NCBI RefSeq assembly: GCF_003014575.1
Contig: NZ_PYGF01000004.1
Coordinates: forward strand, 276,133 to 340,132
Reading direction: 5' to 3'
Length of the DNA stretch: 64,000 nt
DNA from: Cecembia rubra
GTDB taxonomy: Bacteria; Bacteroidota; Bacteroidia; Cytophagales; Cyclobacteriaceae
A program made the position numbers and the translations under genes. Positions 44,953 to 53,162 of the stretch are shown piece by piece (within the stretch, counting starts at the first letter, position 1; every line of letters starts with the position of its first letter). A model generated the notes under the pieces. It worked only from the letters and a program-made list of their open reading frames with translations, searched no databases and was not told the DNA's origin.

Positions 44953-45639
44953 TTACACCCCTCTCAGGGATGACATTCCTCCATCAAGATGCAATACCTG
45001 TCCGGTCATCCAACTGGATTCATCCGAAAGCAAATATCTGGTAGCAGAAGCAATATCTTCAGGCTTTCCATACCTTCCTAAAGGATGCCTTTTATTGGAA
45101 GCTTCTTTTTTATCCTCATTGGCTAACAGCTGTGCAGCCAAGGGCGTATCTGTCAATGAAGGTGCTACTACATTCACACGGATTTTATTAGGTGCCCATT
45201 CAGCTGCAAGAGACTTAGCCAGGCCCTCTACTGCTCCCTTGGCACTTGAAATGGAAGCATGAAATCCAAGCCCAACACCCACTGCTACAGTACTATAAAG
45301 TACCACTGAGGCTGAAGTTGATTTTTTCAATCCTTTCAGACAGGCCTGAAGCACTTTCACAGCACCTAATACATTTATTTCATAATCATTTCTGAAATCC
45401 TCCACCGTAAACCTGTGAAAAGGCTTCAGGTTGATGGTTCCAGGACAATATACCAATCCATCTATAACATCTGGCAATCCCTCTAAATGGTTAAAATCAG
45501 TTGTGACATCCAATTCCCTTCCCGCCTCTCCACTTCTGGAATAGGCAAACACATGGGCACCTGTTTCTTCAAGTTTTGATTTGACAGCAAGGCCTATCCC
45601 TGAATTTCCACCTATTAAAACAATGTTCTTATACTCCAT
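44953..45639 (-). CDS. Short-chain dehydrogenase-like protein lacking the catalytic tyrosine
   Basis: 228 residues with the SDR order: GGNSGIG (10-16), DVTTDFN, LVYCPGTIN (where the usual NNAG is altered), NVLGAVK with Asn89, Ser116 in LYSTVAV and Lys134. The Tyr of YxxxK is replaced by Ile130 (HASISSAKGAVEG). The C-terminal GRYGKPEDIASATRYLLSDESSWMTGQVLHLDGGM is a normal SDR end. Loss of Tyr makes classical oxidoreductase activity unlikely unless another residue substitutes, as in enoyl reductases that shift the Tyr. It has no terminator of its own visible downstream. Confidence 0.85.
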   Translation of the reverse strand: MEYKNIVLIGGNSGIGLAVKSKLEETGAHVFAYSRSGEAGRELDVTTDFNHLEGLPDVIDGLVYCPGTINLKPFHRFTVEDFRNDYEINVLGAVKVLQACLKGLKKSTSASVVLYSTVAVGVGLGFHASISSAKGAVEGLAKSLAAEWAPNKIRVNVVAPSLTDTPLAAQLLANEDKKEASNKRHPLGRYGKPEDIASATRYLLSDESSWMTGQVLHLDGGMSSLRGV

Positions 45640-45692
45640 AATTGACTCTTTCCTTCTTAATCAAAAAACAGTGAAAATGTTTTGCCTTTTTT

Positions 45693-45729
45693 TAAAAAAG
45701 AAAAAGCCGGAAGTTGTTTCCGGCTTTAT
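45693..45729 (-). terminator. Terminator of the queD-folE operon
   Basis: AAAGCCGGAA (45703-45712) pairs with TTCCGGCTTT (45718-45727) over a 5-nt loop. The A-rich left flank gives the U tail on the minus strand. Confidence 0.8.
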
Positions 45730-45752
45730 TTGGTTTAGTTTTCAGAATAATA

Positions 45753-46448
45753 TTACAAACTTATATATTTCATAAACTCTGTCCTGGTCTGTTCATCCTT
45801 TTCGAACTTACCACTATAATATGATGTAACTGTGGAACTATTTACATCCTGAATTCCTCTAGAGGATACACACATATGGTGTGCATCAAGCACAACAGCT
45901 ACATCCTCAGTGCCTAGGGCTTCTTTTAGTTCATTGCCAATCTGCATAGTAAGTCTTTCCTGAACCTGAGGTCTTTTGGCAAAATACTGTACGATTCGAT
46001 TGATCTTTGACAAGCCGATCACATGACCATTAGAAATATAGGCAACATGAGCCCTACCAAAAATCGGAACAAAATGATGTTCGCAATGAGAATAAAATGT
46101 GATATCTTTCTCCACAAGCATTTCATTGTATTTGAACTTATTTTCAAAAAGTTTGGCCGCAGGCTTGTTTTTTGGATCTAGTCCACTGAACACTTCTTTG
46201 ATAAACATTTTTGCTACCCGTTTCGGAGTACCTCTCAAGCTGTCATCTGTCAAGTCCAATCCCATAATATGCATGATTTCTCTAAAATGCTTTTCAATAA
46301 GCTCTATTTTGAGGTCATCATCCATTTCGAAAGCATCTTCTCTTAAAGGGGTAGCATGCGAGGTAGCGACATGCTCATCCCCGATGTCATCAATATTTTG
46401 AGTATAATCAATCCCCACTGTATTCAACAAAGTTTCTTTCTGTTTCAT
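45753..46448 (-). CDS. folE: GTP cyclohydrolase I
   Basis: 231 residues. The N-terminal tail ends in EDAFEMDDDLKIELIEKHFREIM. LRGTPKRVAKMFIKEVFSGL is standard, with zinc-binding CEHHFVPIFGRAHVAYI and the later AHHMCVSSRG, and SKINRIVQYFAKRPQVQERL completes the active site. It makes dihydroneopterin triphosphate for folate and queuosine synthesis. It overlaps queD by 41 bp; the N-terminal segment (DYTQNIDDIGDEHVATSHA) looks like genuine protein sequence, so I keep the long start. Confidence 0.95.
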   Translation of the reverse strand: MKQKETLLNTVGIDYTQNIDDIGDEHVATSHATPLREDAFEMDDDLKIELIEKHFREIMHIMGLDLTDDSLRGTPKRVAKMFIKEVFSGLDPKNKPAAKLFENKFKYNEMLVEKDITFYSHCEHHFVPIFGRAHVAYISNGHVIGLSKINRIVQYFAKRPQVQERLTMQIGNELKEALGTEDVAVVLDAHHMCVSSRGIQDVNSSTVTSYYSGKFEKDEQTRTEFMKYISL

Positions 46449-46818
46449 ATAATCGAATCGTTAAGTCGAATTTTAAATCAATTTTTTTCCTTAAAATATT
46501 CCATATAACCACAGCAATGTTTTCAGCTGTGGGATTGAGTTCTTTAAATTCATCTGTGTCAAGGTTTAAGTTTTTATGGTCAAATTTATTCAAAACATGC
46601 TCTTTGATCAGGTCACTGAGGATCTTCATGTCATATACATAACCGGTTTCAGGATCCACAGGTCCTGCTAATTTCACAATAAGTTCATAGTTGTGCCCAT
46701 GATAATTGGGATTGTTACACTTACCAAAAACCTCTTGGTTTTTCTCATAAGACCACTTTGGATTGTGCAACCTGTGCGCAGCATTGAAATGCTCTTTTCT
46801 AAATACAGATACTCTCAT
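46408..46818 (-). CDS. queD: 6-carboxytetrahydropterin synthase
   Basis: 136 residues. Zinc ligands are His15 (HFNAAHRL) and His40/His42 (NPNYHGHNYEL), with the catalytic Cys34 (GKCNNP), Asp/His in FDHKNLNLD and Glu in RLYETERN. It takes the product of GTP cyclohydrolase I, encoded by the overlapping folE gene, towards 7-deazaguanine (queuosine) synthesis; a tetrahydropterin route is the alternative. queD and folE overlap by 41 bp and share one terminator. Confidence 0.9.
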   Translation of the reverse strand: MRVSVFRKEHFNAAHRLHNPKWSYEKNQEVFGKCNNPNYHGHNYELIVKLAGPVDPETGYVYDMKILSDLIKEHVLNKFDHKNLNLDTDEFKELNPTAENIAVVIWNILRKKIDLKFDLTIRLYETERNFVEYSGD

Positions 46819-46843
46819 TGATTATCAAACAGCTATTCCTGAT

Positions 46844-46880
46844 TTTTTGTTTAATTTTAATAATTTTTGTTTAAACAAAA
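46844..46880. promoter_or_regulatory. Palindrome and half-site repeat upstream of queD
   Basis: TTTTGTTTAAACAAAA (46865-46880) is a perfect 16-bp palindrome. The half-site TTTTTGTTTAA occurs twice, at 46844-46854 and 46864-46874, exactly 20 bp apart, i.e. on the same DNA face. It could be an operator for queD-folE, but the region is AT-rich. Confidence 0.35.
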
Positions 46881-47096
46881 TTCATACACAACTGACTATC
46901 ACCCTCTTCATTTATAGATTCAGCCCAATTTCCAGATGACAACAGCAAACTAATCACAAACAGTTCCATATAAAGATACTCTGATACAAAGAGTTTAAGC
47001 ATTCTAAATAATTTTTTTTTTACTGATCTGAGCTGTTTGTTTGCAAAATAATACTATTGGAACTTTTTTTGTCATAAAGGCATTTATAATTTCATA

Positions 47097-47807
47097 ATGC
47101 GAAAAATCACCTTATTAAGCATCCTATTAGTCGCAGGCACATTCTCGAGTAATTTCTTAGTAAACAGTTCTCCATCCTCAGTATTGAAGGAGATTTCACT
47201 TGAGAACCATTTCGTGGAAATGGTCAGTACCTCTAGTTTAAATGCAGAAAAACCTCTACCGAAAAGAGAGGTTTTGAGTTATGGTATCAAAGGTTATCTA
47301 AAACTACAGGAAGATGGAAAAATCCTTCAGGGAAAACCTTTAACCGTTATTGACTTTACCTTGCCCTCTTCCCAAAAGCGCATGTGGATTATTGACATGA
47401 CAGATGGATCCATTATCCACCATGGTCATGTTTCACATGGCAGAAATTCCGGAGACCTTATGGCCTACAAGTTTTCAAATGTAAGTTCCTCCTATATGAG
47501 CAGCTTAGGATTTTACCTAACCGGAGAAACTTATCAGGGAAAACACGGGTATTCCTTAAGACTTGACGGCTTGGAAAAAGGATTTAATGACAAAGCGAGA
47601 GAGAGAGCAATTGTAATCCACGGGGCAGATTATGCTAAAGAAGAGTTTATCTCACAAACTGGCCGTTTGGGAAGGAGTCTTGGCTGTCCCGCACTTCCAA
47701 ACGAAATCGTGACTGAAGTAATTGACACTATCAAAGACAAATCCTGTCTATTCATTTATGGCAATGATCAGGATTACCTTCAAAAATCAAACTACTTAAA
47801 TTCCTGA
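47097..47807 (+). CDS. Exported L,D-transpeptidase catalytic-domain protein
   Basis: 236 residues with an N-terminal signal sequence. The catalytic domain has IDFTLPSSQKRMWIIDMTDG, HGHVSHGRNSGD, AIVIHGADYA (His175) and the nucleophile Cys197 in GRSLGCPALP, matching the murein L,D-transpeptidase catalytic family (PF13645), which lacks a full YkuD HGxxxxxxxG…SHGCIR layout. It probably acts on peptidoglycan. The 3' end overlaps the convergent L,D-transpeptidase gene by 12 bp. Confidence 0.87.
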   Translation: MRKITLLSILLVAGTFSSNFLVNSSPSSVLKEISLENHFVEMVSTSSLNAEKPLPKREVLSYGIKGYLKLQEDGKILQGKPLTVIDFTLPSSQKRMWIIDMTDGSIIHHGHVSHGRNSGDLMAYKFSNVSSSYMSSLGFYLTGETYQGKHGYSLRLDGLEKGFNDKARERAIVIHGADYAKEEFISQTGRLGRSLGCPALPNEIVTEVIDTIKDKSCLFIYGNDQDYLQKSNYLNS

Positions 47808-49484
47808 TCTCCACGGTCTACCTTCTTTTAGGGATTTATAAATTTCGGCATCTCTGGAATAAATATCTCTCCTGAAAAAATACTCCCCCTTGTTGTTTGC
47901 CCAGTAGGTTAAATACAGTACAACTACTGGGATTTTCCTATCCAGCATTACAACCTTTTCTTTTGGTAAGCGCATATCTCCCCGGATTTTTTCATCCGTC
48001 CAAACAGGATCAAAAGACAATAATAATTTGGCAAACTCAAAAGGTTTCTGAATCCTAATGCAGCCATGACTTAGTGCACGGTCTTCCCTTTCAAAAAGGG
48101 ATCTTGCTGGTGTATCATGGATATAAACACTATGTTTATTAGGGAACATAAACTTAACTAACCCAAGTGCATTATTCTCCCCCGGCTCCTGTCTGATGGT
48201 ATAGGGAAAGGTCCTGGGGTTTACTTTTGCCCAATCAATCGAAGAAGAAGGCACTTCCGTCCCTGAGGAAGTCAACAATTTCATATTGTTCTGATTCAAG
48301 TAATTGGGATTTCTCCTTATAGCAGGGATTATTTCATTCCTTGTAATGGAATTGGGAACTGTCCAAGTCGGGCTGAATACAATATAGGACATCGTTGCAC
48401 TAAATTGTGGTGTTGAATGGACACTTTTACCCACAATTACTCTGGAACTGAAAACCGTATCCCTGCGCTGAATGAAATCCAATTGAAAATTGGCTGTATT
48501 TACCAAAATCAATTCATTTTCTTTTAAGCTATCTGGAAACCACCGAAACCGCTCCAAGTTGACCGAGGCTGTGGCAATGAGATTTTCAGGCGTCTGATTG
48601 ATTGCCTGGATAGTCCCCTGTCCTATAACTCCGTCCTGGTCCATTCCATGCCTGTATTGTAGTTTTTTAATCCCAAAGACCATTATGGAATCATAAAATT
48701 TCTCATTCTCTATTTGATAATTATCCAAAAATCCCCAAAAAACAAGCCTATTTCTTAATTCGGGAATTAGATTATGAATATCCCCAGGTTTGATCGATTT
48801 GTCCAGCCTCAAAGTTTTCCAAGGCCTGCTTGGGTCTTGCCCATACTTTTCCTGATAATCAAATAATTCCCTTAAACCGTCTCTCATCCTTTTGTAAACC
48901 GAAAAAGAAGGGAAATATCCTTCCAAACTCTTTCTTATACTTTCCTCTTTCAAAGCTTTGGCCAACCTTTGATCTATTTTCAATTCGGGAGAGGATCTCT
49001 GTATATTCCAAGCAGTCTTCAAATTATCCGGATCTACTTTTCCAAAATATAGATGGGAGGAAAGCATAATATAAGCATCAGTCAAAAGCAAGTCAATTGC
49101 CGCGAATTCAGAATTGGTGATGTCATATCCTCCAATTTTGCTTTTCTCAATCCTATCAAAAAAATCATTGATCTTATCCAGATGATAATCACTTGGGTTC
49201 AAACCATCAAATTTAGCCTGCTGGATTTCATACCGCATCTCATATGCCCTCTCAGTAAGCTTTTTGTTATCTAGCCAGGCCGGAAAAAATTCCCTATCCT
49301 GATAGAACTTTTGAATAACTTCTGAGCTATACAATATCGTTCCGCCAACTCTTTTCCTAATGGCAACGTCATCTGATTCGAGTTGATTTCGGATTAAAAA
49401 ATCAATTCCATTTACCTCCATGCCTCCCTGTGCCTGTAATAAAACCGGGAAGAACAGTGCTAATACAAACAATAATGACTTCAT
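47796..49484 (-). CDS. YcbB-like L,D-transpeptidase with peptidoglycan-binding domain
   Basis: 562 residues with signal peptide (LFVLALFFPVLLQAQ). Residues ~60-210 are the helical N-terminal domain typical of YcbB/LdtD. A peptidoglycan-binding repeat is at ~268-297 (GIKKLQYRHGMDQDGVIG). The YkuD catalytic domain follows at ~325-500 (NTANFQLDFIQRRDTVFSSRVIVGK, YIHDTPARSLFE, ALSHGCIRIQKP with Cys475). It forms 3-3 cross-links in peptidoglycan or attaches proteins to it. It is convergent with another L,D-transpeptidase gene, with a 12-bp tail overlap. Confidence 0.93.
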   Translation of the reverse strand: MKSLLFVLALFFPVLLQAQGGMEVNGIDFLIRNQLESDDVAIRKRVGGTILYSSEVIQKFYQDREFFPAWLDNKKLTERAYEMRYEIQQAKFDGLNPSDYHLDKINDFFDRIEKSKIGGYDITNSEFAAIDLLLTDAYIMLSSHLYFGKVDPDNLKTAWNIQRSSPELKIDQRLAKALKEESIRKSLEGYFPSFSVYKRMRDGLRELFDYQEKYGQDPSRPWKTLRLDKSIKPGDIHNLIPELRNRLVFWGFLDNYQIENEKFYDSIMVFGIKKLQYRHGMDQDGVIGQGTIQAINQTPENLIATASVNLERFRWFPDSLKENELILVNTANFQLDFIQRRDTVFSSRVIVGKSVHSTPQFSATMSYIVFSPTWTVPNSITRNEIIPAIRRNPNYLNQNNMKLLTSSGTEVPSSSIDWAKVNPRTFPYTIRQEPGENNALGLVKFMFPNKHSVYIHDTPARSLFEREDRALSHGCIRIQKPFEFAKLLLSFDPVWTDEKIRGDMRLPKEKVVMLDRKIPVVVLYLTYWANNKGEYFFRRDIYSRDAEIYKSLKEGRPWRSGI

Positions 49485-49603
49485 GGCAATTGGAATTAAT
49501 TTAATACTAAAATTTAAAAACTAATTCTAGGAACTCAATATTTCGGAGAATTTAATTCAGAGAATTTCAATTCACCTATATCCCCTAAGTATTGAATCCC
49601 AAA

Positions 49604-50155
49604 TTATTGATTGGCGTAACGGAAAATAATTCCTTCCAGCAGACCCTTTGCTTCAAGAATAATATCTCCCACTTCTCTGAATACCCCTTTACCTCCTTCC
49701 AAGGAGGAAATATAGTCTACATGTTCGGCAACATAAGGCATGGCATCCTTTGGGCATACAGAAAATCCAACTTTCTTCAAAAGGGGTAAATCCAATAAAT
49801 CATCCCCTATATAGGCCACTTCATCCAGTTCTACTTCAAGAACCTCCAGGATTTCTGCTAATTTTTTCACCTTATCTCTTACACCATGATAATGGAAATC
49901 AAAACTCAGCTCTTCACATCGGTTCTCGACAACTTTGGAATCTCTACCTGTAATAGCTCCTACAAGCACCCCATTCTTCCTGAGATGCTGGACTATAAAT
50001 CCATCTTTTACATGAAAACGCTTGAATTCTATTTTCCGATCATCATAAATAATTCCGCCATCGGTCAATACACCATCCACATCAGTAATCAGTATTTTGA
50101 TTTTTGCAGCCTTATCCCATATTTCCTGGGAGATTCCTTTCAAATAATTAGACAT
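49604..50155 (-). CDS. kdsC: KDO-8-phosphate phosphatase (HAD family)
   Basis: 183 residues, subunit size of the small class C0 HAD phosphatase. Motif I is TDVDGVLTDGG (Asp25/Asp27), motif II GAITGRDS, motif III around RDKVKK, and motif IV AYIGDDLLDLPLL. It removes the phosphate of KDO-8-phosphate in lipid A core synthesis. It starts 1 nt after the stop of the GNAT-nitrilase gene, so the two are cotranscribed. kdsA and kdsB are not in the window. Confidence 0.92.
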   Translation of the reverse strand: MSNYLKGISQEIWDKAAKIKILITDVDGVLTDGGIIYDDRKIEFKRFHVKDGFIVQHLRKNGVLVGAITGRDSKVVENRCEELSFDFHYHGVRDKVKKLAEILEVLEVELDEVAYIGDDLLDLPLLKKVGFSVCPKDAMPYVAEHVDYISSLEGGKGVFREVGDIILEAKGLLEGIIFRYANQ

Positions 50156-50156
50156 T

Positions 50157-51698
50157 TTATTTCTTTTTCTTCCATTGAATCGAATAGAGGTCCAGCCTCC
50201 TCTGTTCTAAATTTCGGACGCTCCCAGCCTTTCGCTGCTTGGTCAAAAGGTCCAAATCCACATCTGCTACTATTGTGGTCTCTGCATTTTCAGAAGCCTG
50301 GGCCACAGTAGCATCATGAGGAAATGAAAAATCAGATGGGGAATATATGGCTGCCTGGGAAAACTGAATATCCATATTTTCAACCCTTGGCAAGTTACCG
50401 ACAGAACCTGTTATTGCAACATAACATTCATTTTCTATAGCCCTGGCTTTAGCGCAAGTATTAACCCTCAAGAAGGCATTTTTTGTGTCTGTCCAAAATG
50501 GCACAAAAAGGATGTCCATTTCTTGTTCTGCCAGAATTCTTCCCAGTTCAGGAAATTCCACATCATAACAGATAAGAATCCCGATTTTCCCAGCATCTGT
50601 ATCAAAAACTTTTATACCGTTTCCTCCTTGAAGCCCCCAATACGCGGCTTCATCAGGTGTGATGTGTAATTTGTATTGCTTGTCGGTAGTCCCATCTCTA
50701 CGGCAGAGGTAACTCACATTGCGCAATTTTTTACCATCATATTCCGGCATACTCCCAGCAATGATATTGACATTGTATGAAAGAGCAAGATCACTCATTC
50801 TGCCTATGATTTCATCAGTATAATCCGCCAAGTTCCTGATCGCCTCTGAAGCATCCATATCATTAAACTCCGCCAAAAGAGGGGCATTGAAGAACTCGGG
50901 AAGCAAACAAAAATCTGATTTATATCCTGAAACCGTATCTACGAAAAATTCAACCTGCTGCATGAGATCATCTACACTGTTAAATCGTCTCATTTTCCAC
51001 TGTACCAACCCCAATCTTACAATTGACTTTTTATTACCAATAAGTTTTTCATCTTTTTCGTAATAAATATTGATCCACTCCAGAAGTGTAGCATAAGCCC
51101 TGGAATCGGTATCCTCAGGCAAATATTTGGTAATTACTTTCCTTACGTGAAATTCATTGGCCAGCTGAAAAGAAAGTACCGGATCAAAAATCTCCTTACT
51201 CTTGACCAAATCAATGTATTTTCTTGGAGTCATTTGATCCGCATACTTGGAGTATCCGGGAATTCTACCCCCAGCAATGATGGACCTCAGGTTTAGATTT
51301 TCACAAAGCTCTTTTCTGGCATCATACAACCTCCGGCCAAGCCTCATCCCTCTATAATCTTTATGGACAAATACATCTGTCCCATAAAGCGTGTCCCCAT
51401 CATCATCATGCGTGTCAAATTTTCCATAACCCGTAATCTGATCATAGGTATGGTTATCTCCAAATTGTCCGTAATCTACAATCAAACTTAATGCGGCCGC
51501 TACCACTTTCCCATTATCCTCAATACAAATCTGCCCTTCTGGAAAGGCCTTTAACTGATTTTTAAGCTCCTGTTTAGTCCAAGCACCACCTTGATCTCTA
51601 TATATACTGACCATGATCTCTCTGATATCATCATAATCAGACAATTTTATATTCCTTAATTTTAACCGGTGCTCTAATTCTTCTTTCTGCTTACTCAT
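50157..51698 (-). CDS. GNAT acetyltransferase fused to a carbon-nitrogen hydrolase
   Basis: 513 residues. Residues ~10-160 are a GNAT domain (KLRNIKLSDYDDIREIM, TDVFVHKDYRGMRLGRRLYDARKEL with the acetyl-CoA RGMRLGRRL loop). Residues ~225-500 are a nitrilase-superfamily domain with the Glu-Lys-Cys triad: Glu in DFCLLPEFFN, Lys in KQYKLHITPDE, Cys in GILICYDVEFPE. The fusion is known in Bacteroidota, but its substrate is not. An amide made or cleaved with an acetylation step is a reasonable guess. It is coupled to kdsC. Confidence 0.92.
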   Translation of the reverse strand: MSKQKEELEHRLKLRNIKLSDYDDIREIMVSIYRDQGGAWTKQELKNQLKAFPEGQICIEDNGKVVAAALSLIVDYGQFGDNHTYDQITGYGKFDTHDDDGDTLYGTDVFVHKDYRGMRLGRRLYDARKELCENLNLRSIIAGGRIPGYSKYADQMTPRKYIDLVKSKEIFDPVLSFQLANEFHVRKVITKYLPEDTDSRAYATLLEWINIYYEKDEKLIGNKKSIVRLGLVQWKMRRFNSVDDLMQQVEFFVDTVSGYKSDFCLLPEFFNAPLLAEFNDMDASEAIRNLADYTDEIIGRMSDLALSYNVNIIAGSMPEYDGKKLRNVSYLCRRDGTTDKQYKLHITPDEAAYWGLQGGNGIKVFDTDAGKIGILICYDVEFPELGRILAEQEMDILFVPFWTDTKNAFLRVNTCAKARAIENECYVAITGSVGNLPRVENMDIQFSQAAIYSPSDFSFPHDATVAQASENAETTIVADVDLDLLTKQRKAGSVRNLEQRRLDLYSIQWKKKK

Positions 51699-52092
51699 AA
51701 TACAAAACTAACCAATTTTCCATCAATTATTTTAAAAGGGGATTTCTGCTCTTCCAAAACAAAACTATATGTGGTAAAAGAAACAATTTTCCTGCCAAAA
51801 GCCTGAATTTAAAACCTTGTTTTGGGATATTACCAGCTTAGATACAACTTTCAAACTAATGTCGCACTTGTATAATTAAGCCCAATAATTAAATGAGCCA
51901 TAGAAGTTAAAGTTTATTATATCAAACATTAAAATTACGGAAGTTGACCATTAATTTACTTTTTCTTTACATGAATGCCACACTAAAAGTCGTCTTGAAA
52001 AATTGAATAATTGATAATTTTTACAGTTATTTACTCCTTGGGAGTAACCAAAAAAAGATGTACTCAATAATCTGATTTTCACATAATAGGAA
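51699..52092. other. Intergenic region between divergent genes
   Basis: No gene is supported. Two minus-strand -7 candidates lie near the GNAT-nitrilase start: CAAAACTA on the plus strand at 51703-51710, only 4 nt before the ATG, and the same sequence at 51760-51767. No good -33 accompanies either. No palindrome or repeat stands out. Confidence 0.4.
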
Positions 52093-53028
52093 ATGAAGCG
52101 GCTTATTTTTACCTTATTTTTTACTATAACCATAACCTTAGTATCAGCCCAAAGCTTTTACCGCTATAGATTTGAAGCACCATGGTCAGTATCAGCTTCA
52201 TTGGGCCCTACCCAGTATTTTGGTGAGTTATATTCTCTATGGAAATACGATGAGGGTATTCAGCCTGACTGGAATGCCAATATTGCAATCAGAAGGGTAT
52301 TAGGAACCTACCTAAAGGCTAGGATTGAAGGAACATATTATCAGATTTCAGGACAAGATCCACCCGCTGATCCTAGGAGTTTTAGGGAACCAAGAAATCT
52401 TCACTTCAGGGCAAGAAACTGGGAGGCAACAGCTATTGGAGAATTTTATCTTAAACCTGTCAGACAGTTTAATATTACCAGGCATTTCATTAATTTTTAT
52501 GGTTTTGCAGGAGTAGGTGTTTCCACCAATGACCCAAAAGCTCAATTGAGAGGGGAATGGATTGCCCTTCGTCCGTTACAATTGGAAAACAACCCATATG
52601 ATAAGTACATAATTGTTTTTCCCACTGGTGTTGGGATGAAATATAAAGCCAATGTATGGATGGACTTGATATTGGAGCTCAATTACCGTTGGACATTAAC
52701 AGACTACCTCGATGATATCAGTGCGTTCAATGTTAGTGAATTTTACCTTGACCTGGTCAGCGATTATGGAACAAATGGGGAAGGACCAAATCCAGATCGC
52801 TTGAGATTGGCTATAAGAAACCCTGCCTTTTACAGGGAAAATGGCGAGCCTGATGTTCAAAAAATTTTAAATAACAGAGGTCGGATCAGAAGGGGATCTG
52901 GTCTGGATAATCGCTTTGATGGCTACCTTACATTTAATATAGGTGTAGAACTCTATCTTTCACAGGATATTTGGGACAACTGGATATTCAGAAATAGGCT
53001 GAAAGAAAAGCGTTACAGGTTCTGGTAA
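52093..53028 (+). CDS. DUF6089-family outer-membrane beta-barrel protein
   Basis: 311 residues with signal peptide (FFTITITLVSAQ). The N-terminal SVSASLGPTQYFGELYSLWKY and strand-rich regions (LKARIEGTYYQIS, INFYGFAGVGVSTNDP, IIVFPTGVGMKYKANVWMDL, LELNYRWTLTDYLDDIS) follow the DUF6089 barrel pattern; T9SS protein PorG belongs to this family. The C-terminal strand (GYLTFNIGVELYLS) precedes a charged tail. It may be a T9SS-accessory barrel like PorG or an unrelated paralogue. It is transcribed alone. Confidence 0.82.
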   Translation: MKRLIFTLFFTITITLVSAQSFYRYRFEAPWSVSASLGPTQYFGELYSLWKYDEGIQPDWNANIAIRRVLGTYLKARIEGTYYQISGQDPPADPRSFREPRNLHFRARNWEATAIGEFYLKPVRQFNITRHFINFYGFAGVGVSTNDPKAQLRGEWIALRPLQLENNPYDKYIIVFPTGVGMKYKANVWMDLILELNYRWTLTDYLDDISAFNVSEFYLDLVSDYGTNGEGPNPDRLRLAIRNPAFYRENGEPDVQKILNNRGRIRRGSGLDNRFDGYLTFNIGVELYLSQDIWDNWIFRNRLKEKRYRFW

Positions 53029-53118
53029 TGTTAATCCACCATCTATTTTAGAATTTTTCCTGAAAAAGAATACTTTCAGCTTATCAGCCTTTTATCAGCT
53101 GTTTACGGTTAATTTTTC

Positions 53119-53126
53119 TATTTTTG
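53119..53126 (+). promoter_or_regulatory. leuS promoter -7 box
   Basis: TATTTTTG matches TAnnTTTG 36 nt upstream of the leuS ATG. It also supplies the TTG at 53124 that could be mistaken for a start codon. Confidence 0.5.
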
Positions 53127-53162
53127 CAAGCAATTCTTCAAAAACCAAGCATTTATTCAATA

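Noticed and set aside
53124..53162. Upstream TTG start for leuS adding 13 residues
   Set aside because: The TTG is part of the TATTTTTG -7 box; [13 protein letters not shown] is the family start.
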